NCBI GenBank assembly: GCA_902806595.1
Contig: CADCXC010000018.1
Location: 496,001 to 560,000 of the forward strand
Source: Pyrenopolyporus hunteri
Lineage: Eukaryota; Ascomycota; Sordariomycetes; Xylariales; Hypoxylaceae
Direction of reading: 5' to 3'
DNA length: 64,000 bases
Positions 39,091 through 49,838 of the stretch are shown one piece after another (within the stretch, counting starts at the first letter, position 1; every line of letters starts with the position of its first letter). The position numbers and the translations under genes were made by a program. A model generated the notes under the pieces. That model was not told the DNA's origin and made no database searches. It worked only from the letters and a program-made list of their open reading frames with translations.

Positions 39091-40561
39091 ATGGAGCCTT
39101 ACCAATTAACAGCGACGCAAGCGCTTGCCAGATTCAAGGATGGTTCATTGACGGTCGAAGAATATGCCCGCTCTCTACTCGCTAGAATCGAGAAGAGAGA
39201 TGACGCAGTCAAAGCTTGGGCACATCTAAACCCGGACTATGTCATAGGACAAGCCAGGCAGCTTGATTCCGTCCCACCTGATAACAGAGGCCCTCTACAC
39301 GGCGTTGCTATTGCAGTCAAGGACATTATGTATACTAAAGGTTTTTTATCCCCTGTCCGCATTCATAAACCGCATGGTGTCACTAACCCGTCTCAGATAT
39401 GCCAACCCAACATAACTCTCCAATTTATGAAGGAGACGAACCAAAAGTCGACGCGGCATGCGTCATGACGCTGCGCCACGCCGGCGCCTTGATCCTGGGT
39501 GAGATAAATCTAGATTAGATCCTCCATAGATGAAGTACCCGAATGCTCAATCCCCTGAAAACAGGTAAGACCACCACCACGGAGTTTGCCTCGACCACCT
39601 CCGGGCCGAAAACGCAGAACCCGCATGACGCCAAGCGGACTCCGGGCGGATCATCGTCAGGGTCCGCAGCGGCAGTGGCCGACTTCCAAGCACCCATCGG
39701 ACTAGGCACCCAGACCGGCGGGAGCACCATTCGCCCAGGGTCATTCAACGGGATCTACGCCTTCAAGCCCACGTGGAACGCTATTAGCCGCGAGGGAGTG
39801 AAAGTGTACTCGCTCATCCTCGATACCGTCGGCTTCTTCGCCCGAAGCGTAGATGATCTACAGCTACTAGCCGACGTGTTCGCGCTCGAAGACGACGAGC
39901 CCCCGCGCGAGGACTTCCCGGTCAAGGGGTCCAAATTCGCGGTGCTGAAAACGGTCGTATGGCCACAAGCGGGGCCAGGCACCGTAGCTGCGTTAGTGGC
40001 CGGGACAAAACTACTCAGGGATCACGGCGCAGAGGTCGAGGAGATCGAGCTACCGCCCGAATTCGACAGGATGCCCGAATATCACCGGATTATCGTCCAC
40101 AGTGATGGGCGATCGACGTTCTTGCCCGAGTACAGAGTCGCCAAGGATAAACTATCGCCATTTCTCGCCGACCATGTCGAAAACGGCAGCAAGATATCGC
40201 ATGCTGCTCAGCTCGAAGCTTTCGATGGTATTGCCGCGCTGAGGCCTAGGATCGACGAGATCGCGAGCAAGTATGCCGCTATTCTTACACCAAGTGTGGT
40301 TGATGAGGCCCCTCTAGGCATAGAATTTACCGGAAGCCCTGCATTTAATGCCATGTGGACGGTAGGTAACTGGTTTCGGTATATATATACTGTCATACTC
40401 ACTCGATAGTATAGGCGCTCCATACACCGGTGGTCAACATCCCGGGCTTCAAGGGTGAAAACGGACTGCCAATTGGTTTGTCATTAGTTGCGCCAAGGTA
40501 TCATGACAGGCACTTGCTCGTGGTTTCCAAGGCCGTCGGAAGAGTTTTCCAAGCCACCTAG
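39091..40561 (+). CDS. amidase-signature family hydrolase
   Basis: Four exons, 39091-39340, 39397-39498, 39565-40361 and 40415-40561, give 1296 nt and 431 residues. The apparent frame breaks are introns of 56, 66 and 53 nt; splicing restores TKDMPTQHNSPIYEGD, LILGKTTTTEFAS and AMWTALHTPVVNIPG. The amidase-signature triad is complete: Lys77 in VAIAVKDI, the cis-Ser at 147 in GGSSSGSA, and the nucleophile Ser171 in GTQTGGSTIRP. The family hydrolyses carboxylic amide bonds; the substrate cannot be told from sequence. No signal peptide is present, so it is probably cytosolic. At 431 residues it is at the short end of the family. The C-terminal LPIGLSLVAPRYHD block is typical of the GatA-like fold. 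It converges with the GST gene. Confidence 0.92.
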
Positions 40562-41000
40562 GTACATTGAGATCTCAAATTGCTTCTTGGGATAGGCACA
40601 AGCGAAGCCGAGATACCTGTTGATAAGTTCTTCATTACCTTGATTTTCTTAAAACTCATCTGGCGGCACCAAGTTAAGGTACTTATAGTAACGGATAATT
40701 CGTCCTACCAAGCAGATTGCAAGCCAACCTGGATTTCACTTCATTGTTAATAAAAGAGGCGGCAAATCGAAGGGTTTATGAAATAACATGAATTTTCCTA
40801 AGTCTATCTGTCAAAAATATCCGGCATTCAAAGATCGTATATTCCGAAGAACTGCTGCCGACGTCATAAGCTCTATCAGTATGAATCCCGAGTTCACACA
40901 TCCCCCCTCCCGTGAAAACAAATCTATGATTTTCATTAAATTCCTAAGAAGAATTAATCGTCTCTCGGCATATACAAGCTCGAAGTAGGCGACGGGGTCG
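40562..41000. other. convergent 3' intergenic region
   Basis: About 0.44 kb shared by the 3' ends of the amidase (+) and the GST (-). Nothing gene-like is visible; the open frame at 40788-40988 overlaps the GST terminator region and looks random. Confidence 0.5.
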
Positions 41001-42061
41001 TCAGATCCTCTCACTGTCGAGTAGGGGCTCGACGGGGACGGCAGGTCCTCTGGGAACGATGGACCACCTGTCGCCGGCGGCGCGGGCCCTAGCTGTAGCG
41101 TAGCCGTGGGAGTAGAGGTCAATCCATGGCGCGGTGGTGCTGTGGAAGCCCTCGTTGGCCCAGTAGAGACGGCGGAGCCAGAGGTTCAAGTTGGGGTAGT
41201 CGTGACGAATGCTCTTGAGGTTAGTCAAGAAGACGGTGTGGTACGCGGTGTCGAATCGCACGATGGTAGGATATAAGCGCACATCGGCCAGGGTGAGGCT
41301 GTCGCCGAGGACGTAAGGCTTGCCGTGGCTAGCGAAAATGCCCTCCAGACGGTCGAGAGCGCCAAACAGAGCGTCGAGGTGCTTGTCGTAGGACTCTTGC
41401 GTTTCAGCGAGACCGGTGTTGTAAACGCCAATGTTGACATTCTCGTAGACCCACTTGTTAATCTCGTCGATTTCCTTGCGGAGGTTGGCGGGGTAGAGAC
41501 CACCGCCGGGGCGGTTGACCTCGCGGAGCTCCTCCGGGATGAAGGCGTCGAAAGCGGAGGCTAGGAACTCGACGATCTCGCTGGACTCGTTGTTGACGAT
41601 GGTGTTGGTCTTCTTGTCGAAGAACACGGGGGCGGAGAAGCGACCGGTGTAGTTGGGCTCGGCCTTGAGGTACACCTCCCGCAGGAGCTTAGAGCCGAAG
41701 ATGGGGTCAATAGGGGTGGTATTGTGGGCTCCGTCGAAGAACCAGCCGTGCTCGTTCATAGAAGGGCTCAGGATGTATACTTCGATAATATCCTCAAGTT
41801 TCTTAAGGGCGCGCACGATAGTGACACGATGAGCCTGTTGATTCCTGTCAGGCGACTGAAACTGTATGTTATAGGGGAAAGACATAGCGGACATACCCAT
41901 GGGCACCCTGCGGAGACGTAGATGGCATAACGGCCCTTCTCAGCCGGGTACTTGGCGTTTGCGTCGGGAGAGACGGCGTCGTGGAATCCAGTTACTCCCT
42001 GGAATTTTTTTGATTAGTCTAATGTGTAGAGATTGGCTGGGTTGGTGATACTTACGGCCAT
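41001..42061 (-). CDS. xi-class glutathione S-transferase / glutathionyl-hydroquinone reductase
   Basis: Three exons, 42056-42061, 41897-41998 and 41001-41834, give 942 nt and 313 residues. Exon 1 encodes only Met-Ala; introns are 57 and 62 nt with GTAAGT and GTATGT donors. The joins give MAGVTGFHDAVSP and SAGCPW-AHRVTIVRALK. Cys34 in the CPWAHR motif is the catalytic cysteine position of this class, and a C-terminal alpha-helical GST domain follows (YVLGDSLTLADVRLYPTIVRFD). Relatives such as yeast ECM4/GTO2 and bacterial YqjG reduce glutathionyl-hydroquinones or act in thiol-dependent detoxification. It is likely cytosolic or peroxisomal. Taking the translation from the in-frame ATG at 41906, inside intron 2, would lose the catalytic cysteine. 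Confidence 0.94.
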
Positions 42062-42230
42062 GTCTGCGGGATATTGGTTATAGATCTACTAAAGTTCGTT
42101 AAGGTGATTGTGTTTGCCGAGACTTAGGTGATTCTGCGATGTCGAAGACGAAGAGGAGATTGGGTTGCTGAGGATGAGATGATGCTGATGACACTGAGGT
42201 GAAGTCGAAACTGAGGAATTCGAGCCCGGG

Positions 42231-42237
42231 TTATATA
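42231..42237 (-). promoter_or_regulatory. possible TATA box of the GST gene
   Basis: The coding strand reads TATATAA about 170 bp upstream of the ATG. This would leave a leader of roughly 140 nt, plausible for a fungal gene. It is supported by motif and distance only. Confidence 0.35.
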
Positions 42238-42889
42238 GAGGGTCGCGACGTGGGATCTCTTGCTCCGGAGGTATTATCCCCCTTAGCTCAGGCTCAGGTT
42301 TCGCGGCGACACCGAACGAAGCCGACTTGGCCTAGGTGTCGTATAGACAATAAACTGGCCAGTTGAAACTCGCGACGCCCAGAAAATGCCAATTTGTTAA
42401 TAAGTGGCTTCGTACCATGTTGTTGCTTTTCGTCCCCTGCGATTGGTGTTCGTAGCTCCGGATGCATCATGGTGATCTTGACCCGGTGGAATCATGACAA
42501 ATCCTACAACCCTCCCGGAGCGGCTGACCGGAGTTTCGGTGCAACGCCGGAACCGTGTTAGCTCAAAATGATTCCAAACTCGTCACTGTCAATTGGCAAA
42601 ACGTTATGTAATAGAATGCCTTGACGTGCTCTACTAACCGCATGGTTCTTATTAAGCTCAACCACAATATAATATCTCGGTTGCACGTTTCTATGCACGA
42701 TACTCTTGGCTCCCATTTTATTAATACGTGCTGACAAGGGATAGATGAACGTTAGTCGAATGCTATGTGACGTTTGATAAACTCCATCATACTACGACGT
42801 GATCCTGTGACGGCATCTTGGAAATGCTGGTTTGGATTAATACCCCGGGATACTGAATATCCCTCGCTGATCGCCGACTATGTAGGTAT
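42238..42889. other. intergenic upstream of GST
   Basis: About 0.65 kb with no gene-like frame. It contains the distal GST promoter and the 3' flank of the next minus-strand gene. Confidence 0.5.
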
Positions 42890-43258
42890 TCACAGCTTCG
42901 ATTTTTTACTCTTGTGGGCCCCTTCTTCGCTACTCGTAGGGTCGTCATCGGTTCTCTCGGCCTTGAGACTGATGGGATCGCCCAACTGAGTCGGATTAGG
43001 CTTACTCCCCTGAGAACTCCCGACGGCCTTCTCTCTCAGAGTCGCGCCATCTCTACCCCCATTACCCTCGTCGCGCTTCTTCCTCTCCTCGGAGCCAGGC
43101 GGAACCGACTGCGGGGTATCAGCGGCACCCTTCTCATCTTCGGTCGGCACGTTATCACTCTGTTCTGCCTTAATGCTGATAGGATCACCGAGCTGGCTTG
43201 GGTTGGCGTTGGGGCCTTTAATTTTCTTGGCTGCCTTCTCTCGTAGTGTCTCTGGCAT
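42890..43258 (-). CDS. small hydrophilic protein with internal duplication
   Basis: A single-exon frame of 122 residues. I chose the ATG at 43258 (MPETLREKA) over the upstream in-frame ATG at 43294 because the repeat unit begins there. The protein consists of two similar halves: TLREKAAKKIKG with NPSQLGDPISIKAEQSDN and PT near residues 4-38, and TLREKAVGSSQG with NPTQLGDPISLKAERTDD and PT in the second half. An acidic, polar spacer separates them and the tail is Lys-rich (HKSKKSKL). There is no signal peptide, membrane segment or cysteine, so it is probably disordered. I recognise the repeat as a type seen in small uncharacterised fungal proteins, without a known function. Confidence 0.7.
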   Translation of the reverse strand: MPETLREKAAKKIKGPNANPSQLGDPISIKAEQSDNVPTEDEKGAADTPQSVPPGSEERKKRDEGNGGRDGATLREKAVGSSQGSKPNPTQLGDPISLKAERTDDDPTSSEEGAHKSKKSKL

Positions 43259-44045
43259 ATTCTCTGGGGCGTCGCATAGACGGAGGAATTTCACTCAGGC
43301 AAATTTTGGTCAAGGAATGGTCTCTAGCCGCAGTTGATATGCGCTTCCTTGAATATACTCGGGTGTAGATGTTGACAATTAAGAAGGCGGGATGGTTGCG
43401 AGTGAAAGATGTGAGTGTATCACGACGATTGCGGGTTGGGAAACAAGAAATGAGGCATTACCTAGTGAAATCCCATCTATCCATCCGTTTATCTCGTACG
43501 TATGTTTCTCACAGTTCATGATTCGTGATCTCATTCTTACGACGGTCGATGACCTCATCACCTATTTCCCCCTTATCTCTACTAGCCTCTAGGTGCCTAG
43601 GCATATACCGTTAACAGCACGCCGAGCTTCAGCAGTCGACACTCCAAAAAAAAAAAAAAATCGAAGATCCGGCGGTTGGCATACCATAAGCTGGATGCTT
43701 CCGTGCTGAATTAGCACACGTACGTCTACCTCATCCCCTATCCTTGGCCTGGTTCGTTAGAAGTGATATTGAGAAGCCTATTTCGTTAGCGAACAATCAC
43801 CAGCTTGTCCCTATTTAGGATCGATTAGTAATTAGAAATAGGAATCGCCCAAATGGCTAATCCAGGACATTTTGTCGTATCGGTTGACCAAGTTAAAGTT
43901 AGCAATCATAACCACCCATGATCATCACCACCACCTAAAGGTCTAATGAGATACACTAAGGGAAACGTAACGTTGAAGAAAAAAACTTAACTCATTAGGC
44001 GTATTTACAGTGTCATTATGACATATATACAGGTTCGCCGTAGCA
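43259..44045. other. intergenic with poly(A) run
   Basis: About 0.8 kb with no supportable gene. A run of about 15 A residues lies at about 43,646-43,660. The + frame at 43392-43592 does not look coding. Confidence 0.5.
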
Positions 44046-45110
44046 TCAACTGCCGACATAGCGTCTCCGACTCTTGGGTTTAACCCGTGTAGGATCTGGT
44101 AAGGGTTTCAAAACCCGCCCGATTTCCGGACTCCTCCGTCGCGATCTTATAAGACCGGGACTCCTTTCGCGAATGCCCTTACGAAGTGGGCTATGCTTTG
44201 ACGACGATACCATTTTGACGGCTTCACTATCCATATATGAGTCAGAATGGGTATCGTTTCTAGGCGTCGATATCTCCGACTCGGCCGCTTCGTCTCCGTG
44301 AGAGGCAAGACCCAACCGTGTCGGCTTATCTTCATCCGAAGCACCAACAACATCCTCTCCCTCCCCATCCTCCTCCTCTTCTTCCTCCTGTAGGGACTCT
44401 ATAGACCGCACATCCGACATATCAGATATAGAGGTGATCGGGGTATCAGGATCGTCTGGTTGTGACGTTTCCTCGTCGTCGAAACCTCGGGACAAAGTGA
44501 CCGATAACACCATCGCGTCTGTCTCGGGTTCCGAGAAAGACAGGATTCGCGCAGGTGTAGATGCTGCGGAATCATCCGAACACATGGTCAGAGATCGGGG
44601 AGAAGGAGGGAGATGGCTTGCCGGGATAGAAGTGATAGCGGTGTTGATAGGGTAAGGTTCGTGCGTCATGATGGGAACTTCATCCTCCGGGTCATCGAAG
44701 AAGGATTTTGACGTCGGGTCGTCGGTGGGTTGGTGCCAGGGATGATCGTCTGGGAGATATGAGGCGAAATACCTCACGAGAGAGTCTAAGGACCTGGTAC
44801 GAAAAAGCTGAAGAGCGTACTGCCACTGGTGGGTGCCAATAAGATTTGGGTTGGCAATAATCTCAACGGAGGCAGACTCTAGGCTCTGGTTTAACTCGTC
44901 CATCCGGAGCTGTTTTCTGTCAGCTAGTAGGCGGTGGAACTCATCGACGGTGCTTGCGGTATTGGAAATCTCGTAGACATCGTGGTGGAAGGCTTCGGGA
45001 TCCTGTATGGAAAAGGCGACGGTGTTGTATTGGTCATTGAGTGTGGTGAAGAGTTCTTCTCTCTTCATCCCAAACTTCCAGGCAGGCCATGATAGATTAG
45101 GATCATCCAT
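44046..45110 (-). CDS. acidic, mostly disordered hypothetical protein
   Basis: A single-exon frame of 354 residues starting MDDPNLSWPAWKFGMKREEL. The first 130 residues look folded and helical, with Trp, Phe and Leu at regular spacing (for example HQWQYALQLFRTRSLDSLVRYFASYLPDDHPWH). The rest is Ser/Pro/Asp/Glu-rich, with a run of Glu near residue 245 (LQEEEEEEDGEGED). A basic, Arg-rich tail (SRRRSPEIGR and KPKSRRRYVGS) could be a nuclear localisation signal. It has no signal peptide or membrane segment. I do not recognise a named domain. Coding status is supported by the long open frame, the amino acid composition and an ATG in a plausible context. A nuclear or chromatin-associated role would only be a guess. 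Confidence 0.75.
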   Translation of the reverse strand: MDDPNLSWPAWKFGMKREELFTTLNDQYNTVAFSIQDPEAFHHDVYEISNTASTVDEFHRLLADRKQLRMDELNQSLESASVEIIANPNLIGTHQWQYALQLFRTRSLDSLVRYFASYLPDDHPWHQPTDDPTSKSFFDDPEDEVPIMTHEPYPINTAITSIPASHLPPSPRSLTMCSDDSAASTPARILSFSEPETDAMVLSVTLSRGFDDEETSQPDDPDTPITSISDMSDVRSIESLQEEEEEEDGEGEDVVGASDEDKPTRLGLASHGDEAAESEISTPRNDTHSDSYMDSEAVKMVSSSKHSPLRKGIRERSPGLIRSRRRSPEIGRVLKPLPDPTRVKPKSRRRYVGS

Positions 45111-46414
45111 CCTCCGGTAGGGCGTGCGTTAGGTAGGTACGGGTGCAGACCGCGTTAGACTTCGGGGTCTAGAGGTCGGATATCGATTCGTCCGATTTTG
45201 CGCTTCGCGGGCGGTATTCTCTATGTGATATACGGAGTCGATTTCGGCAGTGGTATTAAGGCGGTTAGGTGCTGATGCGTGAGAAAACAAAGGGTATCGT
45301 AGGAGTACACTGTCATTGAATTGGGTCGTGATACAAAAGGCGGCTGGTAGAAACTGGAAGCATCTAAACACAAGATATGGAACACATTTTGGCGGTAATC
45401 TATAAAAAATAATGGTCTTGGTTGACTCTTTGCGGGTTTGATGCACTAAAAGGAACGATTTCTAGAGGGTGTCTGGGAGTGACTCTGTTGTGGCTTCAGA
45501 TGGATTCAATTCACAGTTGCGTGCCTTTGTTTGCAGTGACCTTTGTTGGGATCGTTGGAGGCCAGACGACGACGACAGCGAGAAGGACAAAGTGGGAACA
45601 GGCCTAATACCATACCTGCGGAGTTGGATGCCTTAGGCCCCTAAGGCACTAAGCCAAATGTCCAATCGGGGCTGTTTGGGTGCCACAAGGACACCGCGCC
45701 CGGATACTATTGGCCGCACCCTCGCAGGCAGATACCAATCAGAGAGAGCTCAGACTCCGCTACGGCGAAACGGGTATGGCGTTGGATAGCTAAGTGGAGA
45801 TTATTTACCTCATGGGTCCACAATTGTGGCACACGGACCACATCATCTTCTCCCTTCAGGATCCTTCTCTGCAAAAAAAAATAGCAGTCAGCCACCAAGC
45901 AACGCAACAAGAGGAGCCTTACCCAAGAGAGGCTCATCAAAGATTCTGCCATGACGAAGGGTTGAAAACTCCGGCAATATAACACGATGTAACCATATAT
46001 GTGATATAGACGCCCACGCCACGCCACCACCACACTATCGTTGCCTATGATATTTATCTGAGGTCGTGATTCCATCTTACCTTACGTGACCACCTACCTC
46101 ACCTGGGTTGGGTACTTACCAGATAGGCGCCTATGTTACGATACCTCCTTGAATAGGATAGATGGGCAAAACTCGTTCAGAGCGGTCGAAATGATACAGA
46201 ACTTCATGATCCGAAGGAGTGGTGCTAGGGAATGTCGGGCGTTGGAATGTGGAATGGATGGCAGAAGAAGATGAAGCGAGTGGCAGATCTCAGTCAGGTA
46301 AGAGGTACTTTGTCAAGTCCCCTTGAAAGTACGTATTGTATGTGATAGTAGGTATCTAGTAGGCTGTGTCCGTTAGTCGGCGGCTGATGATGGGCTCAGC
46401 TTCCGCATACATGT
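45111..46414. other. intergenic
   Basis: About 1.3 kb between the acidic-protein gene and the MITE. Several short frames (45129-45446 -, 45422-45607 +, 45707-46075 -, 46086-46274 +) were read and none has recognisable protein character. Confidence 0.4.
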
Positions 46415-46416
46415 TA

Positions 46417-46810
46417 CAGTGGGTTGTAAAAAGTTCCTACCCGGTGGCTGGTACTAGATACCCCCGTAAATTGAATATCCCCACTACTTAAAAGTAATTT
46501 TTTACCTTTCAACCTTTAATTTACTACGTATTATACGAAGCTATTTCGAATTTTTTAATTATAATGCGTGGAAAGGAATTATCCTTTAAAATTAGCAGGC
46601 TATTAATAAATTTATATTACGATCGCTGTCTAATTCTATACCGTATAGAATTGTAGCTATAATCAAAGTTAATGGGTGGTATACGAAATATTAATAAAGT
46701 GGGGTTTTTCTATTGCATTTATACGGTATATATATATATTTAATAGCTGTAATTAATTTGCGGGTGTATCGTGTACAGATCAGCGGGTAGGAACTTTTTA
46801 CAACCCACTG
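46417..46810. mobile_element. mariner/pogo-type MITE with 27-bp terminal inverted repeats
   Basis: The ends form a perfect 27-bp inverted repeat: 46417-46443 begins CAGTGGGTTGTAAAAAGTTC and 46784-46810 is its reverse complement. Both ends are flanked by TA (46415-46416 and 46811-46812), the target duplication of Tc1/mariner-superfamily elements, and CAGT is a common terminus in that group. The element is 394 bp, its interior is AT-rich, and it has no transposase frame, so it is a non-autonomous derivative. Perfect inverted repeats suggest a fairly recent insertion, although the interior base composition hints at some RIP. Confidence 0.9.
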
Positions 46811-46812
46811 TA

Positions 46813-47978
46813 TGTATATGTCCAAGCCACCATTTAGTACATAGGTACAACCATACAACCGCTAGGAGCGACGACTTAGATTTGGGGGCCAAAAGGGTGC
46901 CGACTTCCCTTTTGATTCACCGTTCTCGTCGTCTTCGTCGCTCGTCCCTCGCCTGGCCGAATCACTTGACATACCTATCTGACCCATCCGCGCCCCTCAA
47001 TCCCAAACGGGCTAATAAGACAGCGCTATTTCCCAAAGTCACTTGAGACTGCTCATGTAGCGGCCCGCGATCGGTCACCCCTTTCTGCAGCGCTACTTAT
47101 TATGGTCAAGAGCCCATGATGAGCAATTCAGGTCCCGGAAACCCGTGACAAACAAGAACCTTATCTATCTCGCATCCTACCCGCGCATGTAATACTTCGT
47201 GCCCGTAACCTACCTACGGATACACTCAACAGGTATGTATGTACCTATGCATACATGTATACATACAGGTATACATACCTAGACTGGCACTTAGTTCGTA
47301 CGAATCCCCCTTCTCTCCCCCACGGCTTCGAGGCCCTTCTTTTCTTTGGCCTTATTATTATATAAGGCGGACGGCGGACTTCCCATGCGAGCTACCAGTA
47401 CCCCGTACCAGGGATCATTGGTTATTAATAACATGGGCGTTCTTCCTAAGCAGGTATAGCACTCACGTACATACGAGGTACGTTGAGCAAGAGAATTGAG
47501 GTAGGTTGACTGACCCTAGGCAGCCGATCTCTCCCCCCAGAGCCCCAGAGTAGAAAGGGCGGGATCAGCCGCACAGCATCTCACTTTTCCCAAAGCTTTT
47601 CCTCAAAATGACATTATGACTCTCTACCAAGACCTAACTGAGGCGGTTTACCTGAGGGAAACCAGGTCCTGAGGACAGTTCACCTGAGACGGTCCCTTCT
47701 CCAAATTACACAGACAACCCGTTTAGTTTGCTCTTGATGCGCTTGAATAGCTTGTCCAAGTGCTTACGTTGAGTTGTCGACTCTTTTCTTCTTTTTCCTT
47801 CTTCATTTTCCTATCCTAATTTCTTCGCCTTGCGATTTTCACTTTGCCCTCGGAAGTTGTGCATTTACCGGCCATCCACAAGCAACAGCCCATGTCTATG
47901 CCATTGTATCTATCTGTATTTAAACTCAAGAAATTTGTCGTCTCTTCTGTACTACCTATCATTTCTCGCTTCTCTACC
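46813..47978. other. intergenic, upstream region of the HND kinase
   Basis: About 1.2 kb. It contains a TACATA-rich segment at 47,230-47,285 and a strong pyrimidine-rich stretch (CTTTTCTTCTTTTTCCTTC, about 47,781-47,815) about 165 nt before the kinase ATG, a common fungal core-promoter feature. The frame is open upstream of the chosen start to 47844, but the predicted 45-residue extension lacks coding character. Confidence 0.5.
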
Positions 47979-49838
47979 ATGGCGGAGGTCTTCCCTTCCG
48001 AGGAGAAGACAGAGCCATTCACTCCGGAGGAGCTTCAGCAAAGACTCGGAGGCATCGAGGTCGACGAGGTCGACGATGCTTACCAAGACACCGTACCACT
48101 AGACGACCTCGTCATCGAGGAAGATCACCATAAGCAAGGCATCCGTATACTAGTGCGACCGTTAACACGGAGCCGCTCAGTGAGCCCCGGAAATGATAAC
48201 ATTCAGTGGTTGACCTTACGCGCCGAGGTGGCCGACCCTTCGCAGCCTAGATCCAAAGTGCTAGCGGTAACTCAGACCTCTAAAGACATCAACTTTTCTA
48301 TTAGAATACCACAAAATAACGACGAGAGCAGACCCCCAATATGGTGTGAGCTGTACTATAATCCGGTCAGCGACAGCTTAATATTGTGGAATAGGTCGGA
48401 CGTACCTGTCGCCCTCACCAGGATATCCCAACTAGGCCCCGCCGCCGGCGCAAACTATGAGCACGATATGGTCCCCGGCAATACTAAGGACCTATGGCCA
48501 GGCACCTGGCGAATCAGCGTCCGCACCATCCCCGTCCTCGATTTCAGGATCCTAGAGAAGCGCCCGGCGGTCCTACTGATCCCCCGCGACAGCGCCGACT
48601 TATCCAGCGTCTCGGGCGCGGACGTCCTGAACTCGTTCGGGAAGCGATCCTTCCTGTCCGACGCCGATGACGACGAGCCCGGCAGTCCTATCGCCGGAAA
48701 ACGGGCCCGCAAAGAGGACGGCCAAGAGAAAGACGGCGTCATTATCTTCATGGGCCCAAAAGACGAGCAGCTCATATTGCCTCTCCCCAACGCCGCCAAG
48801 ACGAAAGAGGTGGTCATCCCGAACGGCCACGCGCTCTTGGAGATCCAGAAGGACGAGACGGCCGCCATACCCGGCGGACGCGAGCTGGACGAATACAGGC
48901 TAACGAAACACGAGCAGATCGCCACCACAGGCGCCTCGTCTGTATTCACGGCGCAGCACTCCAACGTGCCGGAGGGTGTCATCACCGTCAAGGTGCTCAA
49001 GACCCGTGGGCCTAACCCTTCGGACGTCCGACCGCAGGACACGCACCGCAACGTGATCCGACAAGCGGACATCTGGCTGCGCGAATATCAGAGCCAGGAG
49101 GACTTGCAACACGAATCCATCGTGCGACTGTACGGCGGGGACGCACGATACCTGTCGCTATATATGGAGCACGTAGACGGGAAGGACCTCGCGGCCCGCG
49201 GCGTATGGCGAGACGGCGCCACCGATCTATTCGTCGGCGACCGCTCCGACGCCGTGCGCATCCTGCGCGACATCGCCAGCGCCCTGCATTACGTCCATCA
49301 GAAGCGCAAGATCCATAACGACATCAAGCCCGCCAATATCCTGTATTCACGCGATCGCGGCGCCGTGCTCTGCGACTTCGGACTGTCAACCCGCACCACC
49401 GACCCAGCCACCAACGGCGGTACGCCCTACTACGTACCACCTGAATTTATCGGCAAAAAGCAGCGCGGCCCGGCTTCCGACGTGTGGGCCCTCGGCGTCA
49501 CGATGCTTTATGTCCTACGTAAGATCCCTTTCCCCGATGCCCGGGGGCGGCAAGGCCACCCGCAGCAGCTGTATTGGATGATCGCGGACCTGAACCGGAA
49601 AGTTCCCCCTCCCCCGTCGCATCACAACCAGAACCACGCGAACAGCAGGGCCACGTCGGCCGTCTCCCAGATGCAGCAGTGGCTCAGCGAGGTCAACGAG
49701 GCCAAGGCTCGATTGAACCAGCGCGATCGTGTCGAGTTCCTAGTCCGGCAAATGTTGACACCCCAGCCGGCCCAGCGGATCACCATGGCTAAGGTCATCA
49801 GCGAGCTACTAAAAGAGAACGTAGCTCCGAGCAAGTGA
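47979..49838 (+). CDS. serine/threonine protein kinase-like protein with HND catalytic motif
   Basis: A single-exon frame; the ATG at 47979 (ACCATGG context, MAEVFPSEEK) gives 619 residues. An in-frame ATG at 47844 would add 45 poorly conserved-looking residues. Residues 1-300 form an uncharacterised N-terminal region with an acidic linker and a possible basic signal (GKRARKEDGQ). The kinase domain covers about 310-615. Lys338 sits in ITVKVLK; the catalytic loop is HNDIKPANI at 446-454, with Asn replacing the usual Arg; DFG is at 466-468 and the APE equivalent is PPE. The glycine-rich loop is degenerate (TTGASSVFTA). Lys, catalytic Asp, loop Asn and DFG are all present, so activity is possible, but regulation by activation-loop phosphorylation is less likely (non-RD kinase). 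Substrates are unknown. Confidence 0.88.
   Translation: MAEVFPSEEKTEPFTPEELQQRLGGIEVDEVDDAYQDTVPLDDLVIEEDHHKQGIRILVRPLTRSRSVSPGNDNIQWLTLRAEVADPSQPRSKVLAVTQTSKDINFSIRIPQNNDESRPPIWCELYYNPVSDSLILWNRSDVPVALTRISQLGPAAGANYEHDMVPGNTKDLWPGTWRISVRTIPVLDFRILEKRPAVLLIPRDSADLSSVSGADVLNSFGKRSFLSDADDDEPGSPIAGKRARKEDGQEKDGVIIFMGPKDEQLILPLPNAAKTKEVVIPNGHALLEIQKDETAAIPGGRELDEYRLTKHEQIATTGASSVFTAQHSNVPEGVITVKVLKTRGPNPSDVRPQDTHRNVIRQADIWLREYQSQEDLQHESIVRLYGGDARYLSLYMEHVDGKDLAARGVWRDGATDLFVGDRSDAVRILRDIASALHYVHQKRKIHNDIKPANILYSRDRGAVLCDFGLSTRTTDPATNGGTPYYVPPEFIGKKQRGPASDVWALGVTMLYVLRKIPFPDARGRQGHPQQLYWMIADLNRKVPPPPSHHNQNHANSRATSAVSQMQQWLSEVNEAKARLNQRDRVEFLVRQMLTPQPAQRITMAKVISELLKENVAPSK

Noticed and set aside
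39341..39564. Amidase looks broken by frameshifts and stops
   Set aside because: Two introns with good splice sites (39341-39396 and 39499-39564) restore the frame and the conserved KDMPTQ and LILGKTTTTEF segments, so it is not a pseudogene.
44046..45110. Glu-rich run suggesting a non-genic acidic repeat
   Set aside because: The run is short and sits within a 354-codon frame with a well-formed N-terminal region, so the gene call was kept.
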